Assembly (NCBI GenBank): GCA_964418885.1
Contig: CAYQNW010000006.1
Coordinates: 12,703-76,702 of the forward strand
Source of the DNA: BMS3ABIN03 sp964418885
GTDB taxonomy: Bacteria; Bacteroidota; Ignavibacteria; Ignavibacteriales; Ignavibacteriaceae
Length of the DNA: 64,000 nucleotides
Reading direction: 5' to 3'
The position numbers and the translations under genes are program-made. Positions 18,459-27,650 of this stretch are shown here, in pieces. The stretch's first letter is position 1. Every line of letters begins with the position of its first letter. The notes under the pieces are model-generated. The model was not told the origin of the DNA. It worked only from the letters and a program-made list of their open reading frames with translations, and did not search any database.

Positions 18459-18517
18459 AACTTGCAGTTTAAATCCTTTCCTGAAATTCTAACTGGTAAG
18501 GGACTGAAAATTACTTA

Positions 18518-19396
18518 ATGATTATTGAAAATCTAATAAATTCGTATATAGATTATATCCGGAACGTTAAGAGATATTCTCTTCAAACAGTTAATGCATA
18601 CCGTACAGACTTAAATCAATTCTCGGAATTTTGTAAAACCAGGAACAAAACAAATTCAGATGAACTAACTGAGAAGCATGTTAAATCATTTCTGATGCAA
18701 TTAAGTGACTCAGGATTAGATAAAAGATCAATAGCGAGAAAGCTTGCATCACTACGCGGGATGTTAAAATTTGGATTTCAAAACCAGGTTATCAAAAAAA
18801 ATCCTGCAGCGTTATTGAAAAATCCACATAGTAATAAAAAACTTCCCGAGGTTACAACAACCCAAACGATATTAAATATATATCAACTTGCTGATGAAGC
18901 GGATGAGAATCCTGAATTAGTAAAAATTATTTTTGAACTTCTTTACGGATGTGCATTAAGGGTAAGTGAATTGTGCGGTTTGAATTTCGGAGATATTGAT
19001 TTGAAAAATCAGACAATCAGGGTAAAAGGGAAGGGAAGTAAGGTAAGAATTATTCCCATAGGTTCTAAATCTATAGAAATTGTTAAAGAATACCTGAAAA
19101 CCACAAAACATTTAACTAATGAAGCATTAATAAAATCTAAAGGAGGAAACCGGATTTATTCAAAATTCGTCTATAGAGTAGTAAATAAATATTTGTCTAA
19201 AGTAACAGATATTAAGAAGAAAAGTCCGCATATTTTAAGACATAGCGCAGCAACACATATGCTTGATAATGGAGCCGATTTAAGAGCCGTAAAAGAAATT
19301 TTAGGACATGAAAATCTTTCTACTACTCAAATCTATACTCATGTAAGTATAGAAAGGTTAAAATCTACATATAAAAAATCACACCCTAAATCTTAA
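18518..19396 (+). CDS. xerC: Tyrosine recombinase XerC/XerD
   Basis: The 292-residue enzyme has the N-terminal SAM-like core-binding domain (about 1-85) and a full catalytic set: R148 (CALRVSEL), K172 (GKGSK), H238 and R241 (HILRHSAATHML), H264 (LGHENL), and nucleophile Y273 (QIYTH). Xer recombinases resolve chromosome dimers at dif. The length and its place beside hpf indicate the housekeeping copy, not a phage integrase; XerC versus XerD cannot be decided here. No att or dif site was found nearby. Confidence 0.9.
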   Translation: MIIENLINSYIDYIRNVKRYSLQTVNAYRTDLNQFSEFCKTRNKTNSDELTEKHVKSFLMQLSDSGLDKRSIARKLASLRGMLKFGFQNQVIKKNPAALLKNPHSNKKLPEVTTTQTILNIYQLADEADENPELVKIIFELLYGCALRVSELCGLNFGDIDLKNQTIRVKGKGSKVRIIPIGSKSIEIVKEYLKTTKHLTNEALIKSKGGNRIYSKFVYRVVNKYLSKVTDIKKKSPHILRHSAATHMLDNGADLRAVKEILGHENLSTTQIYTHVSIERLKSTYKKSHPKS

Positions 19397-19411
19397 TTGT
19401 TGGAGTATGAA

Positions 19412-19726
19412 ATGAACATCTCGATAACAGCACGTAAGTTTAAAGCTCATGACACACTCAAAAGCTTTATTACAGATGAAGTGTCTACGTTACATAAATA
19501 TAATGATGATATCCTTAATGCCGAGGTAATACTTAGTTATCAAAATATTAAAGATTCGATAAAAAATGCTGAAATAACTATCAAAGTTCCCGGCCAGATT
19601 CTAAATGCAACAAGTAAATCAGATGATTTTAAGAAATCTGTTAGTTCAACAGTTGAAAAATTAACAAGGCAGTTAAAAAAAATAAAATCTAAAAAAACCT
19701 CGAAAAAAAGAAATGATAAAAATTGA
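19412..19726 (+). CDS. hpf: Ribosome hibernation promoting factor (HPF/RaiA family, short)
   Basis: The ATG at 19412 is preceded by GGAG at 6 bases; an in-frame TTG at 19397 is less likely. The 104-residue protein has MNISITARKFKAHDTLKSFI and the beta-alpha-beta-beta-beta-alpha layout of HPF, with a lysine-rich C terminus that can contact rRNA. It lacks the long-form dimerisation domain. It overlaps hprK by 14 bases. Confidence 0.85.
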   Translation: MNISITARKFKAHDTLKSFITDEVSTLHKYNDDILNAEVILSYQNIKDSIKNAEITIKVPGQILNATSKSDDFKKSVSSTVEKLTRQLKKIKSKKTSKKRNDKN

Positions 19727-20726
19727 TGATAGAGCTATTTCTAAAAAGGATTTTATAACCGTAGAATTTTTCTACGAAAATACAAGACAACTATTCAATA
19801 TTAAACTAATAAATGAATCTGCAGACTTGAGCAGAAAAATCTATGATCAAAATGTACACCGATCAGGATTAGCGTTAACAGGTTTTGTAGAATTATTTAC
19901 TTTTAAACGAATACAGATTTTTGGTAACACTGAGCAGCAATACCTGAAACACCTTTCGGAAGCGGAGCAGGAAAAATCATTATTAAATATTTTCAATTTT
20001 AAGATTCCCTGTATAATTCTTAGTAATAATAATAAACCGGTAACGGCACTTTTAAAATTAGCAGAAAAATTTAATGTACCACTCCTGACTTCAGAATATT
20101 CGACAACAAAACTGAATTATTTAATAAGCGATTTTCTTGATGATCAGTTTGAAGAAAGGATCACAATTCATGGATCTTTTGTCGATGTTTATGGGATCGG
20201 GATGTTGTTCATCGGTAAATCTGGGATAGGCAAAAGTGAAGTTGCCTTAGATCTTGTAGAAAGAGGTCACAGACTTGTTGGCGATGATGTAATTATTTTA
20301 ACAAAAAAGGGGGAAGGCATTTTAATGGGCGCTGGTACAAATGTTGCGAAACATTTAATGGAAATAAGGGGACTGGGAATAATTGATGTTGAAAGGATGT
20401 TCGGTATCCGTGCAATCAGATACCAAAAAAGGCTTGAAATTATAGTAGAGCTTGAAATTTGGGATGAGAAGGGTGAGTATACTCGTACGGGTCTAAGTGA
20501 AGAAAATGTCGCAATTTCTGGCGTTAATATACTTTATATAAAGCTCCCCATTATTCCAGGTAAGAATTTGACCGTTATTTCGGAAGTAATCGCACTAAAT
20601 TATCTTCTAAAACATTATGGTCATGATCCGGCAAAAATATTACAAAATAGACTTAGTTCTAAGATTCAGGAACAAAACAAGAGTGGGCAAAGGGGTATTG
20701 AGTACTTCGAACATGACTTCGAATAA
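19713..20726 (+). CDS. hprK: HPr kinase/phosphorylase
   Basis: The 337-residue enzyme phosphorylates and dephosphorylates HPr on Ser. An N-terminal domain (about 1-135) is followed by the kinase domain with the P-loop GKSGIGKSEVALDL (168-175) and the family signature MEIRGLGIIDVERMFGIRA. No HPr or PTS gene lies in the window. In organisms lacking sugar PTS, HprK is thought to serve regulation only. It overlaps hpf and ends 17 bases before a promoter-like sequence for the next gene. Confidence 0.92.
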   Translation: MIKIDDRAISKKDFITVEFFYENTRQLFNIKLINESADLSRKIYDQNVHRSGLALTGFVELFTFKRIQIFGNTEQQYLKHLSEAEQEKSLLNIFNFKIPCIILSNNNKPVTALLKLAEKFNVPLLTSEYSTTKLNYLISDFLDDQFEERITIHGSFVDVYGIGMLFIGKSGIGKSEVALDLVERGHRLVGDDVIILTKKGEGILMGAGTNVAKHLMEIRGLGIIDVERMFGIRAIRYQKRLEIIVELEIWDEKGEYTRTGLSEENVAISGVNILYIKLPIIPGKNLTVISEVIALNYLLKHYGHDPAKILQNRLSSKIQEQNKSGQRGIEYFEHDFE

Positions 20727-20742
20727 TCTATTCCTCCAACTC

Positions 20743-20772
20743 TTGACAGATTTCATTTATTTATTTAATTTG
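20743..20772 (+). promoter_or_regulatory. Bacteroidota-type promoter for the M23 peptidase gene
   Basis: TTGACA at 20743-20748 and TTAATTTG at 20765-20772 match the -33 TTG and -7 TAnnTTTG elements with 19 bases between TTG and the -7 octamer (7 of 8 positions if n is free). The ATG at 20783 lies only 10 bases further, so the transcript would be nearly leaderless. Confidence 0.6.
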
Positions 20773-20782
20773 CGCTCCCATT

Positions 20783-21712
20783 ATGAAAAAATACTACTAT
20801 TTTTCTGAGAAGTCTCTAGAGTTTGTAGAGATAAAGCGGGTTAAAGCTAAGTTTTCACTATACTTAGGTCTAGTTGCCGTAGTTTTTATCTCCCTAACAT
20901 TTTTTAGCTTTTTTTTCTTCACAAAGATTTCGCAATCAGGAAATAGCTATAACTATCTCCAAAATGAAAATAAAGTTTTAAAAGCTAAAGTAGTTGAACT
21001 TTCGGATCAATATAAAGAGATGCAGAGTGACTTAGAAAATCTTGAAGAAGAAACGGATAACTTAAGAATTGCAGCTAATTTACGTCCTTTATCAGAAGAT
21101 GAAAAATTGCTTGGTGTTGGTGGTGGTTCATTTGATAATACTTTCGATTTTTTATCAACCTCAAATGATTTAGATTTTAACAATGCTTTTGAAACCATAG
21201 ATAAAATTTCCAAACAATTTAAATTTGAAAAATCCCAATACACGGAAATTTCAAAGAAGATGAAGACCAACGAGGATCTTTTCGAATCAATTCCTGCTAT
21301 AATGCCAACCAAAGGAGAGTATGAAAGTAGTCAATTTGGCATGAGAATACATCCTATACTTAAAATCAGGAAAATGCATTACGGGATTGACTTCGTAACT
21401 AACATAGGAACTCCGGTTTACGCTCCCGGAAAAGGAAGAGTTGTTTTTGTAGGTAGAAGAGGTGGTTACGGTTTGGAAGTAGAAATAGACCATGGTTACG
21501 GTTACCGAACTCGCTATGCACATCTATCAAAATCATTAGTTAAAAGGGGACAAAGAATAAATCGTGGCGATCTCATTGCCAAAACAGGAAACTCCGGCTT
21601 AGCCACCGGACCTCATTTACATTATGAAGTGTCACATAATGGTGTAAAGCTAAATCCATCAAAATTTTTCTTCGATGATCTTGGCTTTGTTGAATTAACC
21701 AATAAAAATTAA
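20783..21712 (+). CDS. M23 family metallopeptidase (LytM-type)
   Basis: The 309-residue protein has a cytoplasmic N terminus, one transmembrane helix (about 24-47), a coiled coil (about 52-95, NLEEETDNLRIAANLRPLSE) and a C-terminal peptidase domain (about 175-300). Zinc ligands are present: HYGIDF (His, Asp) and GPHLHYEV (His). Such enzymes cleave peptidoglycan cross-links or act as regulators of amidases. It has its own promoter. Confidence 0.9.
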   Translation: MKKYYYFSEKSLEFVEIKRVKAKFSLYLGLVAVVFISLTFFSFFFFTKISQSGNSYNYLQNENKVLKAKVVELSDQYKEMQSDLENLEEETDNLRIAANLRPLSEDEKLLGVGGGSFDNTFDFLSTSNDLDFNNAFETIDKISKQFKFEKSQYTEISKKMKTNEDLFESIPAIMPTKGEYESSQFGMRIHPILKIRKMHYGIDFVTNIGTPVYAPGKGRVVFVGRRGGYGLEVEIDHGYGYRTRYAHLSKSLVKRGQRINRGDLIAKTGNSGLATGPHLHYEVSHNGVKLNPSKFFFDDLGFVELTNKN

Positions 21713-21730
21713 TTCCTTGCGGGATAACAT

Positions 21731-21952
21731 ATGATCTGGACTGTTGAACTTGCTGCTTATTTAGATGATGCCCCCTGGCCTGCTACAAAAGATGAACTGA
21801 TAGAATATGCTGAAAGAATTGGTACGCCTTACGAAGTAATCGATAACCTTAAAGAGCTTGAAGATACCGATGAGCCGTACGAATCAATTGAAGATATCTG
21901 GCCGGATTATCCATCAGACGAAGACTTTTTCTATAATGAAGATGAATTTTGA
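21731..21952 (+). CDS. DUF2795-type small acidic protein
   Basis: This 73-residue, strongly acidic protein reads MIWTVELAAYLDDAPWPATK, followed by a two-helix segment and an Asp/Glu-rich tail (SIEDIWPDYPSDEDFF). It matches a small protein conserved across Bacteroidota/Chlorobi and assigned to DUF2795 from memory; its function is unknown. It ends at a hairpin with a T-run. Confidence 0.75.
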   Translation: MIWTVELAAYLDDAPWPATKDELIEYAERIGTPYEVIDNLKELEDTDEPYESIEDIWPDYPSDEDFFYNEDEF

Positions 21953-23100
21953 TGGCGCAGAAGGCGCCATTTTTAATGGATGATTTTTTTCAAGACATAC
22001 CCGGTCAGGCTCGCGTAAAAAATACTCTCAATAATTTTAACCAAACTACTCATATTCCACATGCCTTATTGTTCACCGGAATGGAAGGTACCGGTAAAGA
22101 ATTTTTTGCTGTAAGGTTTGCTCAATCGATCAATTCAAAAATTTCCCAAGCTGAAGATAATGAAAGAATTCAAAAACAAATTTCCAAACTTTCCGAACCT
22201 TATATCAAATACATTATTCCGTTACCCAGAGGGAGAAACGAAACTGAATCCGATGGACCGACTGATAAATTAAACACTGAAGAGATTGAGCTTTTAAGGG
22301 AAGAATTAAACCGCAAAATTATTAATCCGTATTATACTTTCACGCTGCCAAAAGCAAATACAATAAAGATTAACAGCATAAGGGAAATAAAAAAGTTTCT
22401 CTCTCTGGATTTTAGCGATATTGCTTTCCGGTTTGTAATTATTGAATCTGCACACCTTATGAATGAGTCTGCACAAAATGCGTTGCTTAAAAGCCTGGAA
22501 GAACCACCTCAGGGTGTCATATTTATTTTAATAACCTCATATCCTGAAAGATTAAGAGAAACTATAAGATCAAGGTGCAGGAAAATAAATTTTGATCCGT
22601 TAGAAAAAATAGAACTGATAGAAATTCTTATTAAATATTTTGATATTGATCAGCAAACTGCCGAATCTGTTGCTCCTTTTGCTGAGGGATCTGTAGTGGC
22701 GGCTTTAAAACTGATTGATCTCGATATTAATAATCTAAGGGAAAGGACTATATCAATACTTCGTTATTCTTTCGGAAGGAAATATCATTCCGCATTGAAC
22801 GAACTAAACTCATTGCTGACCGATCAAAGTTCAGAACAAATCCAGCTTATTATTAAAATGCTCTTAATCTGGCTAAATGATCTGCAAAAACATAAACACA
22901 ATATCCGGCATTACTTTTTCAAAGAGCATCAGGAAACCCTGGAAAAATTCAATTCAAAATTTCCCGATATTGAACTTGAAGATGTTGTATTTAGATTGGA
23001 CCGTTTGTCATCATATGTTAAAAATAACATTAATATCAATCTGCTAACCGCAAATATCATATTTGAACTTTCAGCATTACCCACTTCTGCTAATAAATAG
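21952..23100 (+). CDS. holB: DNA polymerase III delta' subunit
   Basis: The start at 21952 gives a TGATG overlap with the preceding gene; ATG 21976 (MDDFFQDIPGQ) is equally natural because homology begins at DIPGQ. The 383-residue clamp-loader AAA+ protein has a degenerate Walker A (FTGMEGTGKEFFAV), then NESAQNALLKSLEEPP and the SRC motif RSRCRKINF. It is one subunit of the sliding-clamp loader. No tmk gene, its common neighbour, is present. Confidence 0.88.
   Translation: MAQKAPFLMDDFFQDIPGQARVKNTLNNFNQTTHIPHALLFTGMEGTGKEFFAVRFAQSINSKISQAEDNERIQKQISKLSEPYIKYIIPLPRGRNETESDGPTDKLNTEEIELLREELNRKIINPYYTFTLPKANTIKINSIREIKKFLSLDFSDIAFRFVIIESAHLMNESAQNALLKSLEEPPQGVIFILITSYPERLRETIRSRCRKINFDPLEKIELIEILIKYFDIDQQTAESVAPFAEGSVVAALKLIDLDINNLRERTISILRYSFGRKYHSALNELNSLLTDQSSEQIQLIIKMLLIWLNDLQKHKHNIRHYFFKEHQETLEKFNSKFPDIELEDVVFRLDRLSSYVKNNININLLTANIIFELSALPTSANK
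21953..21975 (+). terminator. Terminator-like hairpin at the DUF2795/holB junction
   Basis: TGGCGC (21953-21958) pairs with GCGCCA (21964-21969) across AGAAG and is followed by TTTTTA. It resembles an intrinsic terminator but lies within the first codons of holB if that gene starts at 21952, or directly before it if it starts at 21976. Confidence 0.5.
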
Positions 23101-23105
23101 AATTC

Positions 23106-23133
23106 AATCAGTTTTACAGAATTTAGACTGATT
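23106..23133 (+). repeat. Inverted repeat upstream of the thiolase gene
   Basis: AATCAGT (23106-23112) and ACTGATT (23127-23133) are exact reverse complements with a 14-base spacer, 58 bases before the thiolase start. It has no T-run, so an operator is as likely as an RNA hairpin. Confidence 0.35.
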
Positions 23134-23190
23134 ATTAAATGGATTTTCTTTAATTTTTATTATTGAAAAAACAAATAGAAAAGAATTAAA

Positions 23191-24366
23191 ATGAAAAAGG
23201 TTGTCATTACAACAGCAAAAAGAACATCAATCGGATCTTTTAACGGAACTTTAGCTTCATTATCAGCAGCACAATTGGGAAGTATTGCAATAAAATCTGT
23301 TGTAGAAGATTCCAAAATTAACATAGAAAATGTTGATGAAGTGATTATGGGAAACGTTTTAACCGCAGGTCAGGGACAAGCGCCCGCAAGACAAGCAGCT
23401 TTGTTTGCAGGACTTCCCGAAAAAACAGAATGCATGACCATCAATAAAATGTGCGGTAGCGGCTTAAAATCAGTTATGCTTGCACAACAAGCTATTTTAA
23501 CAGGAGATGCCGATGTTATAATAGCTGGCGGTCAGGAAAGTATGTCGAACGCACCCTATCTTCTGGATAACGGTAGAAATGGTTACAAGCTTGGTAATGG
23601 AACAATATCTGACTCAATGATAAAAGATGGTTTGTGGGACGCGTATAATGACATACATATGGGAAGTTGTGCTGAGAAATGTGCAAAGGATTTTAATTTC
23701 ACAAGAGAACAATTAGATGAGTTTACTACTGACTCTTATAATAAAGCACTGAAAGCGCAAAAGGAAGGGAAATTTAATAGTGAAATAGTACCTGTAATTA
23801 TTAAAAGCAGAAAAGAAGAGATAACAATTAATTCTGACGAGGAACCAGGCAAAGTTAAATTTGATAAAATTCCTTCACTTAAACCTGTTTTCGAAAAAGA
23901 TGGCGTTGTAACTGCTGCAAATGCTTCTTCGATAAACGATGGAGCAGCCGCTCTGTTGGTTATGAGCGAGGAAAAAGCAAAAGAGTTTGGCTTGATACCA
24001 TTAGTAGAAATAGTTGCACAAGCATCGGCTGCAAAAGCGCCAATTGATTTTACAACAGCTCCGGCAGATGCAATAAAGAAAATTCTTACAAAAGCAAAAT
24101 TATCAAAAGACGATATTGATCTTTTTGAAATAAATGAAGCTTTCGCTGTAGTTTCTCTGGCAGTTAACAAATTATTAGATCTGGATCCATCTAAAATAAA
24201 TGTGAATGGAGGAGCTGTAGCTTTAGGCCATCCTATAGGCGCAAGCGGTGCACGAATACTGACAACCTTGATTCACGAAATGATAAAACAAAATTCAACT
24301 TATGGCTTGGCTTCGTTATGTATCGGCGGGGGAGAGGCTTCAGCATTAATTGTTAAGAGGTATTAA
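23191..24366 (+). CDS. Acetyl-CoA C-acetyltransferase (thiolase)
   Basis: The 391-residue enzyme has the acyl-accepting Cys in INKMCGSGLKSVMLA, the NEAFAVVS element, GGAVALGHPIGASGAR with its catalytic His, and CIGGGEASALIV with the second catalytic Cys. It condenses two acetyl-CoA or cleaves acetoacetyl-CoA. With the 3-hydroxybutyryl-CoA dehydrogenase 15 bases downstream it could serve butyrate-type metabolism or beta-oxidation; direction is not decided by sequence. Confidence 0.93.
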   Translation: MKKVVITTAKRTSIGSFNGTLASLSAAQLGSIAIKSVVEDSKINIENVDEVIMGNVLTAGQGQAPARQAALFAGLPEKTECMTINKMCGSGLKSVMLAQQAILTGDADVIIAGGQESMSNAPYLLDNGRNGYKLGNGTISDSMIKDGLWDAYNDIHMGSCAEKCAKDFNFTREQLDEFTTDSYNKALKAQKEGKFNSEIVPVIIKSRKEEITINSDEEPGKVKFDKIPSLKPVFEKDGVVTAANASSINDGAAALLVMSEEKAKEFGLIPLVEIVAQASAAKAPIDFTTAPADAIKKILTKAKLSKDDIDLFEINEAFAVVSLAVNKLLDLDPSKINVNGGAVALGHPIGASGARILTTLIHEMIKQNSTYGLASLCIGGGEASALIVKRY

Positions 24367-24381
24367 TTCAGAGGAGATAAT

Positions 24382-25233
24382 ATGAATATCAAAAAAGTTG
24401 CAGTTATCGGGGGCGGTACGATGGGAAACGGTATTGCTCACGTATTTGCAATGAGCGGCTTCGAAGTAAATCTTATTGAAATTAACAAAGAATTACTAGA
24501 AAAGGCTTTAAATACAATATCGAAGAATCTTGACAGACAGGTAAAAAAAGAAATTATAACTGAGAAAGATAAAGAAGATATTTTTTCAAGAATCAATTCT
24601 GTTGAAGGTGTTGAAAATACACCAACTGATATGGACTTGATTATAGAAGCTATAGTGGAAAATAAAGAATCTAAGTTCATTATATTTAACAAGTTACAAT
24701 CTCTGATTAAACCTGAAGCAATTTTTGCATCTAACACTTCCTCGATATCAATTACAGAACTCTCGTCTTCAGGACGTCCGGATAGATTTATCGGCATGCA
24801 TTTTATGAATCCGGTTCCCGTCATGAAACTTGTGGAAATTATCAGAGGCTACTCAACAAGTGATGAAACTTTTAATACTATTAAAGTACTTTCTGAAAAA
24901 TTAGGAAAAGTCCCCGTAGAAGTTTTTGATTATCCCGGATTTGTAGCAAACAGAATTTTAATGCCGATGATAAACGAAGCAATCTTTACTTTGATGGAAG
25001 GAGTTGCTTCTAAAGAAGATATCGATACAGTAATGAAATTAGGAATGAGCCATCCTATGGGACCACTAACTCTAGCTGATTTCATTGGTCTGGATGTTTG
25101 TTTGGCAATTCTTGAAGTTCTTTATAATGGTTTCAACGATCCAAAATACAGACCCTGTCCTTTACTAAAAAAAATGGTAGCAGCAAAAAAACTGGGACGA
25201 AAAACCGGTGAAGGTTTCTTCAAATATGAATAG
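24382..25233 (+). CDS. 3-hydroxybutyryl-CoA dehydrogenase
   Basis: The 283-residue enzyme has the N-terminal dinucleotide motif VAVIGGGTMGNGIAHVFA, then ASNTSSISITELSS, and GMHFMNPVPVMKLVEII containing the catalytic His. It interconverts acetoacetyl-CoA and 3-hydroxybutyryl-CoA. It follows thiolase by 15 bases with an AGAGGAG ribosome site. No crotonase lies nearby. Confidence 0.92.
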   Translation: MNIKKVAVIGGGTMGNGIAHVFAMSGFEVNLIEINKELLEKALNTISKNLDRQVKKEIITEKDKEDIFSRINSVEGVENTPTDMDLIIEAIVENKESKFIIFNKLQSLIKPEAIFASNTSSISITELSSSGRPDRFIGMHFMNPVPVMKLVEIIRGYSTSDETFNTIKVLSEKLGKVPVEVFDYPGFVANRILMPMINEAIFTLMEGVASKEDIDTVMKLGMSHPMGPLTLADFIGLDVCLAILEVLYNGFNDPKYRPCPLLKKMVAAKKLGRKTGEGFFKYE

Positions 25234-25247
25234 GATTTTCTAATAGA

Positions 25248-27365
25248 TTGAATACAAAAACTGATAATAATCTTACTCGCAAAAAATTAAGATTTATAGC
25301 ATTTAGAAAGTTTGCTCGGCAAAAGTTAAAAAAGATATCCTTACCGGACTATACAACATTTACCGTGTATGCTGTTATAACTGGTGCTATTGCCGGACTT
25401 TCAGCAGTTTTTTTTCACAATTCTATCCAGTTTTTCAACTCATTATTTTTCAAACAAACAACCGAAGGTTTATTCTTTCTGGGAACAGCTGCTGTAATTT
25501 TGCTTCCCGCCATAGGTATGCTTATCCAGGCTGTGATGATACTAATTACGCCTAGCACGGCGAAGAAAAAAGGTGTACATGAAATTATAAAAGCTGTCGC
25601 TTTACGCGGTGGTTATATTCCATTACGAACAACAATTTTTCATTTTCTTGCACCTGTTATATCCATCGGTTCAGGTAATACAGTTGGTCCTGAAGGTCCC
25701 GCAGCACAAATCGGTGGGGGAGTAGCAAGTAAATTAGGTAGTCTTGCAAATCTCTCTGATTCAAGAAGAAGAATATTTACTGCTGCAGGTGCAGGTGCGG
25801 CAATTGCTGCAATTTTTAATTCGCCTCTTGGAGGTGTTTTTTTTGCACTCGAGATTGTACTACTAAATGATTTTCAGGCACCCACATTTTCAGCGTTGAT
25901 ATTAGCTTCAGTTACTGCAAGTGCAATTTCGAGAATATTTTTAGGAAACGAAACTATATTTACTTTCCATTCACCAGACATTGGTGGCTATTCAAATTTT
26001 TACCTTTATGCAATTCTTGGTTTAGTAGCAGGATTTGTTTCTATTCTGTTTATAAGATATTCTAGTTCCGTTGAGCACTTTTTCAATAAAAAAATTTACG
26101 ATAAAACTAAAATACCTCAATGGCTGTTAATGATTTTAGTTGGTTTGCTAATGGGAATTTGTGGTTACTTTTATAAAGAAATATTTGGAATTGGGTATAC
26201 TGCCATTAACGAAATTCTTATTGGTTCTATAACCTGGAAAATAATTCTCATCCTGCTTCTTCTAAAGTTTATATTAGTACCTCTAATAATTCATTCAGGC
26301 GGATTTGGTGGTTTATTTGCTCCATCATTGTTTATGGGAGCCTGTTTGGGCTATTTGTTTGCAATTACTGTAAATTCAATTTGGGGACTCAATCTTGATC
26401 CCACAACATTTGTTTTAGTTTCTATGGGAGCAATGCTCGGTGGAATAAATACAATACCGATAACTGCTATTCTAATCATATTTGAAATGACTAAAGAATA
26501 TAGCTTCATTTTACCTCTTATGCTTGCGGTGATAATAAGTACAACCATGGTTCAGATAATATTACGCGGTTCAGTTCATGTTAAACATCTTGAAGAACAA
26601 GGTTATCAGATTACTGGAGGTAGAGAGACTAACTTATTGAAATCTATATTAGTTGAGGATGTGAAATTAAGTGAAATAGAGCTTGTTCCTGATCAAACGC
26701 CTTTGCCGAAATTGATTGGTAAATTGATGGAAAGTCCTCATCATACATTCTACACAGTAAATAGCAGCAACGAAATAACAGGCACAATCACAGAAACCGA
26801 ATTAAGACCTATTATAACTGAGTATGATCATCTTAAGGATGTTGTGGTTGCGAGCGATATTATCAATCCAAGAGTTGTAATAATACAGAAAAATGATAAT
26901 TTGGATTATGTACTGAATCTATTTGGAAAATGGAACAGAGATCAATTTCCGGTGGTTGATACTCAGGGATCGAATAAAATACTTGGAGCTATTACACGCG
27001 AAGAAGTAATCTCCGTTTACAACAGAGAAAGCCTTAAAATCGACTTGGCAAATGGTTTATCGAAAGAATTAAAGACAATTCAACAATCGAATACAACGGC
27101 AAGAATAGCCTCAGGTTACTCAATCTGTGAGGAGTCGATTCCGTCACAGTTCCTTGGGAAAAGTCTTTCTGAGCTTCGGTTAAGAAACAAATTTAGCTTG
27201 GAAGTATTGATGATTAAACAGCATCAAGGATTTTTATCTGAATCAGGTAAGGAACCTGAAATTATCACACCTGATCCGACTCACAAATTAAAAAGAGGCG
27301 ATATTTTAGTTTTATTCGGTATGGATCAGAAAATTGAGGAATTCAGAAAGTTTGCAAGAAGTTAG
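25248..27365 (+). CDS. ClC-family chloride channel/antiporter with CBS and TrkA_C domains
   Basis: TTG start. The 705-residue protein has a ClC membrane domain (about 35-440) with SGNTVGPEGPAAQIGGG (gating Glu in GPEGP present) and GGFGGLFAPSLFMGA. Two CBS domains (about 470-590) and a C-terminal TrkA_C/RCK-C domain (about 605-705, LKRGDILVLFGMDQKIEEF) follow. The gating Glu is shared by channels and by Cl-/H+ exchangers, so transport mode is open; the RCK-C part suggests nucleotide or ligand control. Confidence 0.88.
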   Translation: MNTKTDNNLTRKKLRFIAFRKFARQKLKKISLPDYTTFTVYAVITGAIAGLSAVFFHNSIQFFNSLFFKQTTEGLFFLGTAAVILLPAIGMLIQAVMILITPSTAKKKGVHEIIKAVALRGGYIPLRTTIFHFLAPVISIGSGNTVGPEGPAAQIGGGVASKLGSLANLSDSRRRIFTAAGAGAAIAAIFNSPLGGVFFALEIVLLNDFQAPTFSALILASVTASAISRIFLGNETIFTFHSPDIGGYSNFYLYAILGLVAGFVSILFIRYSSSVEHFFNKKIYDKTKIPQWLLMILVGLLMGICGYFYKEIFGIGYTAINEILIGSITWKIILILLLLKFILVPLIIHSGGFGGLFAPSLFMGACLGYLFAITVNSIWGLNLDPTTFVLVSMGAMLGGINTIPITAILIIFEMTKEYSFILPLMLAVIISTTMVQIILRGSVHVKHLEEQGYQITGGRETNLLKSILVEDVKLSEIELVPDQTPLPKLIGKLMESPHHTFYTVNSSNEITGTITETELRPIITEYDHLKDVVVASDIINPRVVIIQKNDNLDYVLNLFGKWNRDQFPVVDTQGSNKILGAITREEVISVYNRESLKIDLANGLSKELKTIQQSNTTARIASGYSICEESIPSQFLGKSLSELRLRNKFSLEVLMIKQHQGFLSESGKEPEIITPDPTHKLKRGDILVLFGMDQKIEEFRKFARS

Positions 27366-27441
27366 ATTTTTGAAAAAATTCAATTTGTCCGATAATGTAT
27401 ATTATGTAAACTGATGTTTGCCCTGTTCTTGATCCTCTGCA

Positions 27442-27648
27442 TTATATTCCACCAGACAGCTTCAAATAGATATATAAAATTAAAATAATTAGCACAAACC
27501 ATATGACAGTGCTTTTCTTACGTCTTTGATATTTTCTTACACTATTAAATTTAATTCGCTTTCTTTTCTTGTTAAGTTCATCACGTTCCTGTTTATAAAA
27601 CCTTGGAGTATAATCAAAAACACGATGTCTTGGTTTTTTCATTAACAT
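27442..27648 (-). CDS. Small basic membrane-tail protein, unknown
   Basis: This 68-residue protein has a highly basic N-terminal part (HRVFDYTPRFYKQERDELNK) and one C-terminal transmembrane helix (about 48-64). It starts 2 bases after ftsY stops and is the last gene of the purF operon. I recognise no domain. The GAGGTTAA upstream supports translation. Confidence 0.6.
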   Translation of the reverse strand: MLMKKPRHRVFDYTPRFYKQERDELNKKRKRIKFNSVRKYQRRKKSTVIWFVLIILILYIYLKLSGGI

Positions 27649-27650
27649 GA

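Noticed and set aside
18518..19396. Integrase of a mobile element
   Set aside because: The Xer gene lies in a housekeeping neighbourhood (ybeY, hpf, hprK), with no attachment site, tRNA or phage gene nearby.
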